In this document: piece after piece, positions 1 through 7,642 of the stretch
Numbering within the stretch: position 1 is the first letter of the stretch
Layout of the letters: each line of letters opens with the position of its first letter
DNA from: an uncultured Caulobacterales bacterium
GTDB taxonomy: Bacteria > Pseudomonadota > Alphaproteobacteria > Caulobacterales > Caulobacteraceae
NCBI GenBank assembly: GCA_903889785.1
Contig: CAISYT010000121.1
Span: forward strand, 1 to 20,260
Direction of reading: 5' to 3'
DNA length: 20,260 bases
Made by a program: the position numbers and the translations under genes
Notes under the pieces: model-generated
The model's database searches: none
Seen by the model: only the letters and a program-made list of their open reading frames with translations
Told to the model about the DNA's origin: nothing

Positions 1-968
1 AGTTCAAAGCGGCCATCCCAGACCAAGGTTTCGCCTTCAGCTATAGCCAGGGACTCTATCGGCAGCCGCCCGGTCTCGCGGGTAATGCTGAGGCGGCCGC
101 CTCGCCGCGCCACGCGGGCACCGGCCAGGGTGGCAGCGAAGTCTTCACCCCGTTCCATCAGGGCCATCACCCGAGCGATCTGGGTTGCTGCCGGAGGGCG
201 GGTGGTTCCGGCGGCGCAAAGGCAAGCCGCCGCCAGAGCGGCTGGACCAACCTCGCCTTCGGCCTCTAGGGCGCCAAAGGATTCTCGCCAGCCCTCAATC
301 GCTACGGGTTCTGCGACGTCGGCCGGGGCGGGCGCAGGCTCCTGGTCCGCCAAAGCGACCCGAGCCCGGGCACGGGCGAAGCGCGGATCGTCGTTGGTCG
401 GGTCATCGAGCCAGCGCTCGCTGCGCGCCCGCAGAAAATCGCGCAATGCGTCTCGCCGGATGTTTATCAAGGGCCGCAGCACAGATACGCCGCGTCCCTG
501 AGGCCACGCCGGGGATGGGGCCCATGTCTTGGGATCAGGGACGCTGGAGCCTTCGGCGCGCATGTGTTCAGCCTCAAGGCGGTCGTCAGCCGTATGGCCC
601 ATCAGCAATACAGACGCACCCGACGCTCTCGCAGCCTGCGCCAAGACGGCATGACGCGCGGCACGGGCGGCGGCTGGCAGGCCCGTTTCGGGTTTGGGGC
701 CATCCCAGGAAAGGGTTCGGACCTGCGCTCCAAGCCGAGCAGCGGCCTCGGCGGCAAAGCGGGTCCAAGCTGAGCTGTCAGGGTTTAGGCCGTGATCGAG
801 CACTAGGGCCAGGACGCGCCGGTCATGCCGACCGGCCCATTCGAGCGCCAGTATCAATAAGGCGAGGCTGTCGCCGCCGCCCGAAAAGGCGACCGCAAAC
901 GGGGCATCAGTGCGCGACGCCAGCCGCCGGTCCAGGATCGCCTCGACCGCTTCGATCAGGGTACGCAC
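1..968 (-). CDS. tilS: tRNA(Ile)-lysidine synthase TilS, C-terminus cut by window edge
   Basis: TilS ligates lysine to C34 of the CAU-anticodon tRNA-Ile in the cytoplasm using ATP, which lets that tRNA read AUA. The minus-strand frame is open from a GTG at 968 to the window edge, about 322 residues, so the C-terminus lies outside. The N-terminal PP-loop is clear: SGGGDS at residues 29-34, followed by LDHGLN and a MGHTADD motif typical of the family. The last residues seen (LVWDGRFE) resemble the usual C-terminal region. The GTG start overlaps the end of cpoB by 13 nt, which suggests translational coupling. No other start fits better, because the PP-loop begins about 25 residues in. Confidence 0.92.
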   Translation of the reverse strand, partial: MRTLIEAVEAILDRRLASRTDAPFAVAFSGGGDSLALLILALEWAGRHDRRVLALVLDHGLNPDSSAWTRFAAEAAARLGAQVRTLSWDGPKPETGLPAAARAARHAVLAQAARASGASVLLMGHTADDRLEAEHMRAEGSSVPDPKTWAPSPAWPQGRGVSVLRPLINIRRDALRDFLRARSERWLDDPTNDDPRFARARARVALADQEPAPAPADVAEPVAIEGWRESFGALEAEGEVGPAALAAACLCAAGTTRPPAATQIARVMALMERGEDFAATLAGARVARRGGRLSITRETGRLPIESLAIAEGETLVWDGRFE

Positions 969-1837
969 TTGGCCTGGGCCCGGGTTGTGGCCGCGCGGGA
1001 CTGCACCGGCGGTGGCGCCATCGGATAGCGCTTATTCAGGTCGTCCAGCACCTTGCAGGCATTGGCTTGGTCACCAAGCGTATGCAGGGCACGGGACAGC
1101 TGTAACATGGCATCTGGCGCCCAGACCGTCTTCGGATAGCCGCGGATTGCCGCGAGATAGGCACCGGCGGCATCGGCAGTATTCGCGCGTACGGTCAGGG
1201 TCTGTCCCAGATGATAGTTGGCTTCAGCTGCGCGAGGGTCCGTAGGATATCGCTGCACGAAATCGGCGAAGGCGCTTTCGGCATGGGGATAGTCGCCATC
1301 GAGAAGCTGTTTGTTGGCCGCAGCAAAGGCCGCCGCCGGCGTCACAGCGGGAGCCGCCGCAGGCGAAGGCAAGGCAGCGGTAGGTGGAGCCGCCGGCTGT
1401 TCGGCGGGGGGCGGGGCCAAGGCTGCGGCGACCTTGCCTTCGAGTACGCCAAGCCGGGCTTCGAGGGCGGCCTCATGGTTTAGGGCGGCGGCCAGGTCCT
1501 TGCGCGCCTGGTCGAGATCGCGAAGCTGGGTCTCGTTATCAGCCGTCATCCGCTTGAGCGACTGTTCGAGGTCATCGACGTGGGTCTTCAGGATCTCGAC
1601 CACGGAATCAGTCTCGGCAGACTGGATAACGATGGGCTTTCCGGTGCTACGCCCCTGGTAAACGATGCTGCGTAGTTCACGCACCACCTTCTCCATATTG
1701 TCGAGCCGACGCTTGGAGCGATCATCGAGCGGATCGCTGTCGATAGGGGTCTGGGCCAGGCCCTGTCCGGCCGCCGCCAGCGTCATGCCAGCAAGGGCGG
1801 CGGCGATTATCTTGGCGAGGGCGGAACGGCTCATCAT
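956..1837 (-). CDS. cpoB: Cell division coordinator CpoB (YbgF), Tol-Pal associated TPR protein
   Basis: CpoB is a periplasmic protein that, in known systems, links Tol-Pal action to septal peptidoglycan synthesis. The 293-residue product starts with a signal peptide (hydrophobic AAALAGMTLAAAG, probable cleavage after GLA at about residue 28). Next comes a charged stretch of likely coiled coil (about 40-135), an Ala/Pro linker (about 140-170), and TPR-type repeats at the C-terminus (DYPHAESAFADFVQRYP, then AEANYHLGQ). Two ATG codons stand in tandem and either may start it. It lies 112 nt downstream of pal, beyond a hairpin, and overlaps tilS by 13 nt. Domain order and position at the end of the tol-pal cluster make the assignment firm. 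Confidence 0.93.
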   Translation of the reverse strand: MMSRSALAKIIAAALAGMTLAAAGQGLAQTPIDSDPLDDRSKRRLDNMEKVVRELRSIVYQGRSTGKPIVIQSAETDSVVEILKTHVDDLEQSLKRMTADNETQLRDLDQARKDLAAALNHEAALEARLGVLEGKVAAALAPPPAEQPAAPPTAALPSPAAAPAVTPAAAFAAANKQLLDGDYPHAESAFADFVQRYPTDPRAAEANYHLGQTLTVRANTADAAGAYLAAIRGYPKTVWAPDAMLQLSRALHTLGDQANACKVLDDLNKRYPMAPPPVQSRAATTRAQAKCVP

Positions 1838-1896
1838 GTTCGGAACACTCGTCGGTTTGCGCGGCTAGAATAGGGCTGCGGGGCCACCGTATGCAA

Positions 1897-1922
1897 AGAA
1901 GGGACCGCGCGCGGTCCCTTCT
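1897..1922 (-). terminator. Perfect 26-nt palindrome between pal and cpoB, terminator-like
   Basis: An uninterrupted inverted repeat with half-site AGAAGGGACCGCG spans the whole interval, so RNA from pal would fold into a stem of at least 10 bp. On the minus strand it is followed by only TTTGC, a short U-tract, so termination may be partial. It lies 27 nt past the pal stop and 59 nt before cpoB. Confidence 0.65.
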
Positions 1923-1949
1923 CCAAATCGAGCCTGACCCAGCAGGCCC

Positions 1950-2495
1950 TTAACGGGCACCCTCGGTGATGGCGGTATGGACATTGCGGTTCTGCGCCCA
2001 GGACGCCTCGTCAGAGCTCTCAGCGATCGGCCGTTCCTTGCCAAAGGAAATGGTCTCGATGCGATTGGCCGCGACACCATGAGAGACCAGGAAGTCGCGC
2101 ACAGAATTGGCACGGCGCGCACCTAAGGCCAGGTTGTATTCACGGGTGCCGCGCTCGTCGGCATTGCCTTCTATTCGCACCTTCACATTGGTGTAGCGCA
2201 CCAGCCAGATGGCCTGATTGGCCAGCACAGGCTGGGCATCGGCGCGCAGGTCATAGGCGTCGAAATCAAAATAGATACGGTCGCCGATATTGACCACGAA
2301 GTCCTGCGTCGAACCGGGGGCAATACCCGGAGGGGGTGGCACTGGGGCCGGCGGCGGCGGCGCAGGCATTGCAGCCGGCGTCGGGGGCGGGGGCGGGGTT
2401 ACCGGCAGCGGCTTCTTGGTCGCGCAGGCAGCCAGGCTGGCGGATGCGAAGGCAATCAACGCCAGCGTTACGGCGCGCTTCATGTCGAATCTCAC
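1950..2495 (-). CDS. pal: Peptidoglycan-associated lipoprotein Pal
   Basis: Pal is an outer-membrane lipoprotein that binds peptidoglycan and TolB and pulls the outer membrane inward during division. I choose the GTG at 2495 because a near-perfect AAGGAGG ends 5 nt before it; this gives 181 residues. An ATG four codons later (2483) is the alternative and sits 17 nt from that site. A lipobox LAAC gives lipidated Cys24, followed by a Pro/Ala linker. The OmpA-like domain (about 68-178) starts with IYFDFDAYDLR and carries the peptidoglycan-binding signature NADERGT and LGARRANSV. It is bracketed by terminator-like hairpins on both sides, so it may be partly its own transcription unit. Confidence 0.95.
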   Translation of the reverse strand: MRFDMKRAVTLALIAFASASLAACATKKPLPVTPPPPPTPAAMPAPPPPAPVPPPPGIAPGSTQDFVVNIGDRIYFDFDAYDLRADAQPVLANQAIWLVRYTNVKVRIEGNADERGTREYNLALGARRANSVRDFLVSHGVAANRIETISFGKERPIAESSDEASWAQNRNVHTAITEGAR

Positions 2496-2500
2496 AACGT

Positions 2501-2507
2501 CCTCCTT
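2501..2507 (-). promoter_or_regulatory. Strong Shine-Dalgarno of pal
   Basis: AAGGAGG on the minus strand is the closest match to the anti-SD in the tol cluster. Its 5-nt spacing to GTG 2495 decides the start, because the ATG at 2483 is too far away. Confidence 0.7.
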
Positions 2508-2562
2508 GGATCGTTTGAACCGAATAGACGCATCTTGACGCGTTTTTACTCCAGATGGGATC

Positions 2563-2581
2563 AAAAAAAGCCAGCTTGGCT
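2563..2581 (-). terminator. Rho-independent terminator-like hairpin between tolB and pal
   Basis: On the minus strand AGCCA-AGC-TGGCT is followed directly by TTTTTTT. The stem is short (5 bp plus a possible G-U) but the U-tract is strong. It lies 25 nt past the tolB stop and 67 nt before the pal start, and would lower read-through into pal. The AT-rich stretch at about 2508-2562 is then where a pal promoter would have to be; I see no clear -35/-10 pair there. Confidence 0.6.
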
Positions 2582-2605
2582 CACAATGCTGTGCAAACCA
2601 TCTCC

Positions 2606-3928
2606 CTAGTTCAATAAGGGCGACCAGGCCGGGTCGGACGCAGCGCTGGTGTAGGGCGCAGGCCGAAGAATTCGGCCGGTGATGTCCACGGTCCAGAGAC
2701 GCGGATTGCCCGGCGAGGTTTCACGGAAAAACATCAGCACCCGTCCATTGGGGGCCCAAGTCGGGCCCTCATCGAGATAGCTGGTGGTCAGCAAACGCTG
2801 ATCGCTGCCGTCGGCGCGCATGACGCCGATATGAAACTCGCCGCCGGTCTGTTTGGTGAAGGCGATGAAATCGCCGCGCGGGGCCCAGACGGGGGTGGTG
2901 TAACGGCCGGTGCCATAGGAAATCCGCCGTACGCCCGAGCCATCGGTATTCATCATGTAAATCTGCGGCGAGCCGCCCCGGTCGGAATTGAACACGATCT
3001 TGGAGCCGTCCGGCGAGAAGGATGGCGAGGTATCAATGGCGGGGTCGGAGGTCACGCGACTGGTCTGCCGCGTACGCAGGTCCATCACATAGATATCGCT
3101 GTTGCCGCCGCGCTCAACGCTGAATGCGACCTTGTCGCCGCCTGGCGAAAAGCGCGGGGCAAACACCATGCCGGGAAAGATGCCGAGCGTTTCCTGACGG
3201 CCCGTCTCGATGTTGAACAGATAAACGCTGGAGCCAGTGGGTCGCAAAGCCATGTAGGTGATTTCCTGGCTGGTCGAGGAAAACCGCGGAGTCATCACCA
3301 GGTAGGAGCCATCGGTCAGATAGGATGGGTTGGCGCCGTCCTGATCCATGACCGCCAGCCGCTTGATGCGCCCGACCTTGGCACCACTCTCGGCCACGAA
3401 CACCACGCGGGTATCGAAATAACCCTTCTCTCCGGTCAGGCGCTCATAGACCACGTCGCTGATCTTGTGGGCCACGCGCCGCCAGTTCTCTGGCGTGGAG
3501 GTGAACTGCAAGCCGAGCAACTGGGTTTCCGAGAACACGTCCCATAGCCGGAAATCGACCCGAAGGCGCCCGTCCGCCTCAACTGTGGTCTGGCCATTGA
3601 CGAGCGCCTGCGCCCCGACCGTTTTCCACTCCGGGAACCGCGGCTGAACGTTAACCTCGAGTGACTTCTCAACAAAGGCCGAGGGGTCGAGGGGTCGAAA
3701 CAGACCCGAACGTTCCAGGTTGGCCATGATCACCTTGGCGATATCAGCGCCCTGGGCAGCGCCGCTGAAGACCGGCACCGCGATTGGCAAAGGCTGCACC
3801 GCGCCGGAGTTGACATCGACGGTGATCTCTTCCGCCGCAACGGGCGGCGCGTCAGGGCCCTGCGCATGCGCCGAAGCGAACGGCAGGGCCAGCAGGGCAA
3901 GGGCAGAAAGCAGCAGAGAGAAACGCAT
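2606..3928 (-). CDS. tolB: Tol-Pal system beta-propeller protein TolB
   Basis: TolB is a soluble periplasmic protein that binds Pal and, through TolA, is pulled off it at the division site. The product is 440 residues, normal for the family, with a signal peptide ending AHA-Q near residue 22. An N-terminal alpha/beta domain is followed by a beta-propeller made of repeats such as DKVAFSVERGGNSDIYVMDL and DGSKIVFNSDRGGSPQIYMM. I prefer the ATG at 3928 over the one three codons upstream (3937), because AAGGA straddling the tolA stop lies about 8 nt before 3928 and would overlap the upstream codon. It follows tolA with 11 nt between them. Confidence 0.95.
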   Translation of the reverse strand: MRFSLLLSALALLALPFASAHAQGPDAPPVAAEEITVDVNSGAVQPLPIAVPVFSGAAQGADIAKVIMANLERSGLFRPLDPSAFVEKSLEVNVQPRFPEWKTVGAQALVNGQTTVEADGRLRVDFRLWDVFSETQLLGLQFTSTPENWRRVAHKISDVVYERLTGEKGYFDTRVVFVAESGAKVGRIKRLAVMDQDGANPSYLTDGSYLVMTPRFSSTSQEITYMALRPTGSSVYLFNIETGRQETLGIFPGMVFAPRFSPGGDKVAFSVERGGNSDIYVMDLRTRQTSRVTSDPAIDTSPSFSPDGSKIVFNSDRGGSPQIYMMNTDGSGVRRISYGTGRYTTPVWAPRGDFIAFTKQTGGEFHIGVMRADGSDQRLLTTSYLDEGPTWAPNGRVLMFFRETSPGNPRLWTVDITGRILRPAPYTSAASDPAWSPLLN

Positions 3929-3939
3929 AACAATCATCC

Positions 3940-4746
3940 TTACGCCGAACAGGCCTGTTTGGCGTTGAAGTTGACGACGATCCTCTGGCCGAAAAGTTCC
4001 GGCGGCAGGGATTCGAAGGGTGCGGCCTGGCGCACGGCTCGCACGGCGCGATCAGACGCCGCCTTAACCACGGGATCGGTCGCGGTCGCGCCGGAGGAAT
4101 CCACATCACCGGCAATCATTCCGCCCTGAACCAGGCGGAAGCCAACACGAATATCGACCGACGAGCCGCCTTCTACCGCGCAATTGGGGTTCCAGCGCCG
4201 CTGCAGTTCTGCGGCCAGGATGCCAAGCGCGCTGGCAGTCAGGGCGGACGATGCGCCCACGGCCTGACGGGCTTCGACGGCCGTTTCGGCACGGGCTGGG
4301 CCTTGTTGAGCCTGGGAGCGGGTCTGGCCAGAAGCGGCCACTTGGCGCTTGGCGATCGAAGCGGCCAGGGCGTCGAGGTTCAGGCTCGGATGCGGTGCTG
4401 GCTTGGCCACGGCCTTCGCCGGTATGGGCACGGGGACGGGCTTTGGCGCAGCATCGGGCTTGGGCGGCGTCGGCGTCGGGGCCGGGATTGGGGCGGCAGG
4501 CGCGGGCGCGGCGTCGGGAACTGGAGCCTCGGTCTGAGCCTCCTGGTCGAGCAGCGCCTGTTCAGCCGGCCGGATATTGGCCACAGGACCCGTCGCGACG
4601 ATGGTCACCGGTACCGCAGAGCCCAGGGTGATCGGCTTGGAGGCATGCGGCCAAGCGATCAGCAGGACCACCGCGATCAGCCCATGCAGCGCCCCGCTGG
4701 CCAGAACGGCTGGCGAAAAATTAGTCTCGGTGCGTGACCTAGCCAC
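3940..4746 (-). CDS. tolA: Tol-Pal system protein TolA (Pro/Ala-rich type)
   Basis: TolA is the energised bridge between inner-membrane TolQR and TolB-Pal. Its start is GTG, 3 nt after the tolR stop, with AAGGG about 7 nt upstream. There is one N-terminal membrane segment (about residues 12-32, VLASGALHGLIAVVLLIAW) with the short N-terminus inside. The middle (about 70-160) is rich in Pro and Ala, with PAPAAPIPAPTPTPP-like runs, rather than the long Lys/Ala helix of E. coli TolA. The C-terminal domain (about 180-268) contains RWNPNCAVEGG and ends QACSA, giving a cysteine pair. At 268 residues it is shorter than the enterobacterial protein, as is usual in alphaproteobacteria. Confidence 0.92.
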   Translation of the reverse strand: MARSRTETNFSPAVLASGALHGLIAVVLLIAWPHASKPITLGSAVPVTIVATGPVANIRPAEQALLDQEAQTEAPVPDAAPAPAAPIPAPTPTPPKPDAAPKPVPVPIPAKAVAKPAPHPSLNLDALAASIAKRQVAASGQTRSQAQQGPARAETAVEARQAVGASSALTASALGILAAELQRRWNPNCAVEGGSSVDIRVGFRLVQGGMIAGDVDSSGATATDPVVKAASDRAVRAVRQAAPFESLPPELFGQRIVVNFNAKQACSA

Positions 4747-4749
4747 GGC

Positions 4750-5253
4750 CTAGCCCTTCGACGCCGTTTCGTCTGGCTTCGCATCCCCAGCCAAACCAGA
4801 GGGGGGACCACCGGTATCGGTGATCAGGTTGATGCGGGTAAAGCCACTGGTCGACAGGCCCGCCATGACCTGGGCCACAATGGCGTACTGCGCGCCGCCG
4901 TCGGCGCGCACATAGATCGGCCGCGCCAGTTCGCCAGCGGCGAGGCCGATAGCCCGATCGCTTAGCGCCGTGAACGGCACTTCGTCCTCGCCCAGATAGA
5001 GCCGGCCGTCGCGGCGGATCGACACCGTGATCGGGTGATTCTGGTCGTTGAGTGCCCCGGCGGACGTCTTGGGCAGTTCGATCGGCACGCCCACGGTTAA
5101 CAGCGGGGCAGAGATCATGAAGATGATCAGCAGGACCATCATCACATCGACTAGCGGCGTTACATTGATTTCCGACAAGGCACCGCGTCGGCCCCGGCCG
5201 CGCCGGCCACGGCGCCGGCCGGCCGCGAAAGCGTCGTTAGCAGAGAGGGCCAC
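4750..5253 (-). CDS. tolR: Tol-Pal system protein TolR (ExbD family)
   Basis: TolR is an inner-membrane protein that forms the proton-driven motor with TolQ. The start is GTG at 5253, with GGGGAGG 9 nt upstream. The N-terminus is strongly basic (GRRRGRRGRGRRG, residues 12-24). Next comes the family signature EINVTPLVDVMMVLLIIFMI, whose Asp36 is the expected proton-carrying residue in the single membrane helix, and then a periplasmic domain. The last 20 or so residues form a hydrophilic, low-complexity tail with no obvious counterpart in E. coli. It is separated from tolQ by 110 nt, most of which is occupied by a small ORF. Confidence 0.95.
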   Translation of the reverse strand: MALSANDAFAAGRRRGRRGRGRRGALSEINVTPLVDVMMVLLIIFMISAPLLTVGVPIELPKTSAGALNDQNHPITVSIRRDGRLYLGEDEVPFTALSDRAIGLAAGELARPIYVRADGGAQYAIVAQVMAGLSTSGFTRINLITDTGGPPSGLAGDAKPDETASKG

Positions 5254-5256
5254 CGG

Positions 5257-5361
5257 CTAAAGCCTCCCCACTTCAGATTGCATCTTAGGCGCACCACCAG
5301 GCTCGACGTCCAAGAACGCCAGCCGCTCCGAACGGCAAGCCGCACAAACTTCGACGGGCAT
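5257..5361 (-). CDS. Possible 34-residue ORF wedged between tolQ and tolR
   Basis: An ATG lies 2 nt after the tolQ stop, and the frame runs without interruption to a TAG that ends 3 nt before the tolR GTG, so it almost exactly fills the gap. The product begins MPVEVCAACRSERL, has a CxxC pair and a mixed charged sequence, and has no signal peptide or membrane helix. There is no good Shine-Dalgarno, so translation would have to be coupled to tolQ. The tolR ribosome-binding site lies inside its 3' end. Third-codon GC (about 64% by eye) is lower than in the neighbours. I do not recognise it; it may be a chance open frame in a leader region. Confidence 0.35.
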   Translation of the reverse strand: MPVEVCAACRSERLAFLDVEPGGAPKMQSEVGRL

Positions 5362-5363
5362 GT

Positions 5364-6068
5364 TCACACCCGCTCGGCCAGCCGCCGCTGGATAGCGGTG
5401 GACAGATCGTCGGCGAAGCCCTCCAGACGGCCGCCAAACTTGCCTGCGTCAGTCGAAAACTTGTTGTAGGCGATATAGGCCGGAATGGCAGCCACCAAAC
5501 CAATTGCGGTGGCAAACAGCGCTTCGGCAATGGCCGGTGCGACCACGGCAAGTGAGGTGTTTTTCTGGATCGCGATGTTCTGGAACGCATGCATGATGCC
5601 CCATACCGTGCCGAACAACCCCACGAACGGCGAGGCCGTGGCGACGATCGCGAGGCTTCCCAGGCCCTCCTCGACGCGGGCATTCTCGCGCGCGATCATG
5701 GAGTCCAAGACTCGGTCGATGCGCTGGATCAGGAAGGCCGATTGGGTTTCGCCCAGCGCACCTCCGCCCTTACGGGCATCACGCCATTCCTTCAGCGCCG
5801 CCTGTAGCATGCGAGGCAAAGGCTGGCGCGGACGCTCGCCCGCTTCGGTCGCCACGTCCTCCAGGCTGCGCCCGCCGGAGACTTGATCCTCGAACTTATC
5901 CGCTGCGGCATTCAGTGAGGTAAAGCGGAAGGTCTTATCGATGATGACCGCCCAAGACCAAAGCGAGGCCAAGGCCAGACCCGTCATCACCGCCTTGATC
6001 ACCCAGTCGGCCCGAATGAACAGGGTGAGGAAGGAGAAAGTCTCCGGCGTAACATTCGAAGGATCCAT
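5364..6068 (-). CDS. tolQ: Tol-Pal system proton channel TolQ (MotA/TolQ/ExbB family)
   Basis: TolQ forms the inner-membrane proton channel and stator with TolR. The 234-residue product has the standard three membrane helices: about 18-42 (LFIRADWVIKAVMTGLALAS), and two in the conserved C-terminal half around VATASPFVGLFGTVWGIMHA and AIAEALFATAIGLVAAIPAY. These two blocks are the family signature and line the channel with TolR Asp36. The start ATG has AAAGGA about 11 nt upstream. It follows ybgC after 102 nt, in which I find no confident promoter. Confidence 0.95.
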   Translation of the reverse strand: MDPSNVTPETFSFLTLFIRADWVIKAVMTGLALASLWSWAVIIDKTFRFTSLNAAADKFEDQVSGGRSLEDVATEAGERPRQPLPRMLQAALKEWRDARKGGGALGETQSAFLIQRIDRVLDSMIARENARVEEGLGSLAIVATASPFVGLFGTVWGIMHAFQNIAIQKNTSLAVVAPAIAEALFATAIGLVAAIPAYIAYNKFSTDAGKFGGRLEGFADDLSTAIQRRLAERV

Positions 6069-6170
6069 GGGCGGGTCGTTCCTTTAGTTCGGTAGGTGGA
6101 ATCGGCACTCAAATGTACCGTAGCCATGGTGAAACTATGGCCTGCGCCGTCACCGATGTCTTGCCCCAGC

Positions 6171-6611
6171 CTAGCGAAGCGCAAACCATGGCGTCAAAAG
6201 CTCAACCATGGAGCGGGGCGGTTTGCGCGGCTTTCCATCGCGACCAACGCAAACGGCGGTCACAACCGCCTGCGCCAGAATCTCGCCATCGCGCATGACG
6301 CACTGGCGCGCGATGAGGCGAACGCCTGTGGGGGCCGAAAACGCAGTACGCACGATCAGGGCGTCATCAACCCGCGCCGGCTTCTTAAAAGCGATGTCCA
6401 TATGGGCGATGGCGAATGCGGTGGCGTCCTGCGTTTGCAGACCCTGGTGATTCACCCACGCTAGTCGCAGGAAGTCCAACCGACCCCGCTCCATGTAGCG
6501 CAGATAGTTGGCGTGATAGACCACCCCGGTGAAGTCGGTGTCCTCGTAGTAAACCCGAACAGCAAGCCAGTGGGCCCCATCGCGGAACTGGCCGGCGGAA
6601 GGCTCACTCAT
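6171..6611 (-). CDS. ybgC: Tol-Pal system-associated acyl-CoA thioesterase YbgC
   Basis: YbgC is a cytoplasmic hotdog-fold thioesterase that hydrolyses acyl-CoA esters; its link to Tol-Pal is by genome context more than by mechanism. The 146-residue product carries the 4HBT signature YYEDTDFTGVVYHANYLRYM (residues 21-40), with the likely catalytic Asp at 26 and the conserved YHANY. Its ATG overlaps the ruvB stop (ATGA, 4 nt), so it is translationally coupled to the ruv operon and links it to tolQ downstream. Confidence 0.93.
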   Translation of the reverse strand: MSEPSAGQFRDGAHWLAVRVYYEDTDFTGVVYHANYLRYMERGRLDFLRLAWVNHQGLQTQDATAFAIAHMDIAFKKPARVDDALIVRTAFSAPTGVRLIARQCVMRDGEILAQAVVTAVCVGRDGKPRKPPRSMVELLTPWFALR

Positions 6612-7642
6612 GCCTCATCCTCGAACAGGGCACCCTGCCCCGCAATAGGTGGCGCGGCGGGCGGAGTCAGTCCCATGTGCTCGTAGGCGCGAGCGCAAGC
6701 GATGCGGCCGCGCGGGGTACGCTGGATAAAGCCCTGCTGCATCAGGAAAGGCTCGATCACATCCTCTACCGCGTCACGGGCCTCGGCGATGGCATAGGCG
6801 AGCGTTTCCACCCCAGCAGGACCGCCACCGTAATGTCCAATCAAGGCGTCGAGGTAGCGGCGGTCGAGGCCGTCTAGCCCCGCCTGATCGACCTCCAGCC
6901 GGGCCAGGGAACGGGCCGCCACCGCCTGGTCGATCACCAGAGCGCCTTCCGCAGCTGCGAAATCGCGCACCCGGCGCAGCAAGCGGCCCGCCACACGCGG
7001 CGTGCCCCGCGACCGAGCGGCGATTTCTGCCGCGCCATCCGCACTCAAGTCGAGGCCCAGCTTGCGTGCGGCATGGGAAAGCACCTGGCAAAGCTCCGCC
7101 TTGGAGTAGAACTCCAACCGTAGCGGGATGCCGAAACGGTCTCGCAACGGCGTCGCCAACAGACCCGCCCGCGTCGTCGCCGCCACCAGGGTGAAGGGGG
7201 CCAGGTCGATCCGCACCGAGCGAGCACTGGGCCCCTCACCGATCATCAGGTCCAGCACATGATCTTCCATGGCTGGGTAGAGAATTTCCTCAACCGGTGC
7301 CGACAGGCGATGAATCTCGTCGATGAACAAAACATCACGCGGCTCGAGATTGGTCAGGATTGCGGCTAGGTCTCCGGCCTTAGCCAGCACCGGTCCGCTG
7401 GTGGTACGGAAATTCACGCCCAGTTCGCGGGCGACGATCTGGGCCAGGGTGGTCTTGCCCAGCCCCGGCGGGCCAAACAGCAGCACATGGTCCATGGCCT
7501 CGCCACGCTGGCGGGCCGCCTCGATGAACACCGACAGATTGGCCTTGGCCTTGGGCTGGCCGACGAACTCGGCCAGAGTCTGCGGTCGGAGCGCCTTGTC
7601 AGCGGGCTCGGGCCCCTCGCCGGCCTCGATCAGCCGACTCAC
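6608..7642 (-). CDS. ruvB: Holliday junction branch migration helicase RuvB
   Basis: RuvB is the AAA+ motor that drives DNA through RuvA-bound Holliday junctions during recombinational repair. The 344-residue product has Walker A GPPGLGKT (57-64), Walker B with DEIH (about 108-111), sensor I ATTRAG and the arginine-finger region RDRFG, followed by a winged-helix domain near the C-terminus (QGFIQRTPRGR). The start overlaps the ruvA stop by 4 nt and the stop overlaps the ybgC start by 4 nt. Length and motifs are those of a complete, functional protein. Confidence 0.97.
   Translation of the reverse strand: MSRLIEAGEGPEPADKALRPQTLAEFVGQPKAKANLSVFIEAARQRGEAMDHVLLFGPPGLGKTTLAQIVARELGVNFRTTSGPVLAKAGDLAAILTNLEPRDVLFIDEIHRLSAPVEEILYPAMEDHVLDLMIGEGPSARSVRIDLAPFTLVAATTRAGLLATPLRDRFGIPLRLEFYSKAELCQVLSHAARKLGLDLSADGAAEIAARSRGTPRVAGRLLRRVRDFAAAEGALVIDQAVAARSLARLEVDQAGLDGLDRRYLDALIGHYGGGPAGVETLAYAIAEARDAVEDVIEPFLMQQGFIQRTPRGRIACARAYEHMGLTPPAAPPIAGQGALFEDEA

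Noticed and set aside
185..1105. Long plus-strand open frames opposite tilS and cpoB
   Set aside because: They are Arg/Pro/Gly-rich antisense shadows of high-GC coding genes with no family features, and they overlap well-supported minus-strand genes.
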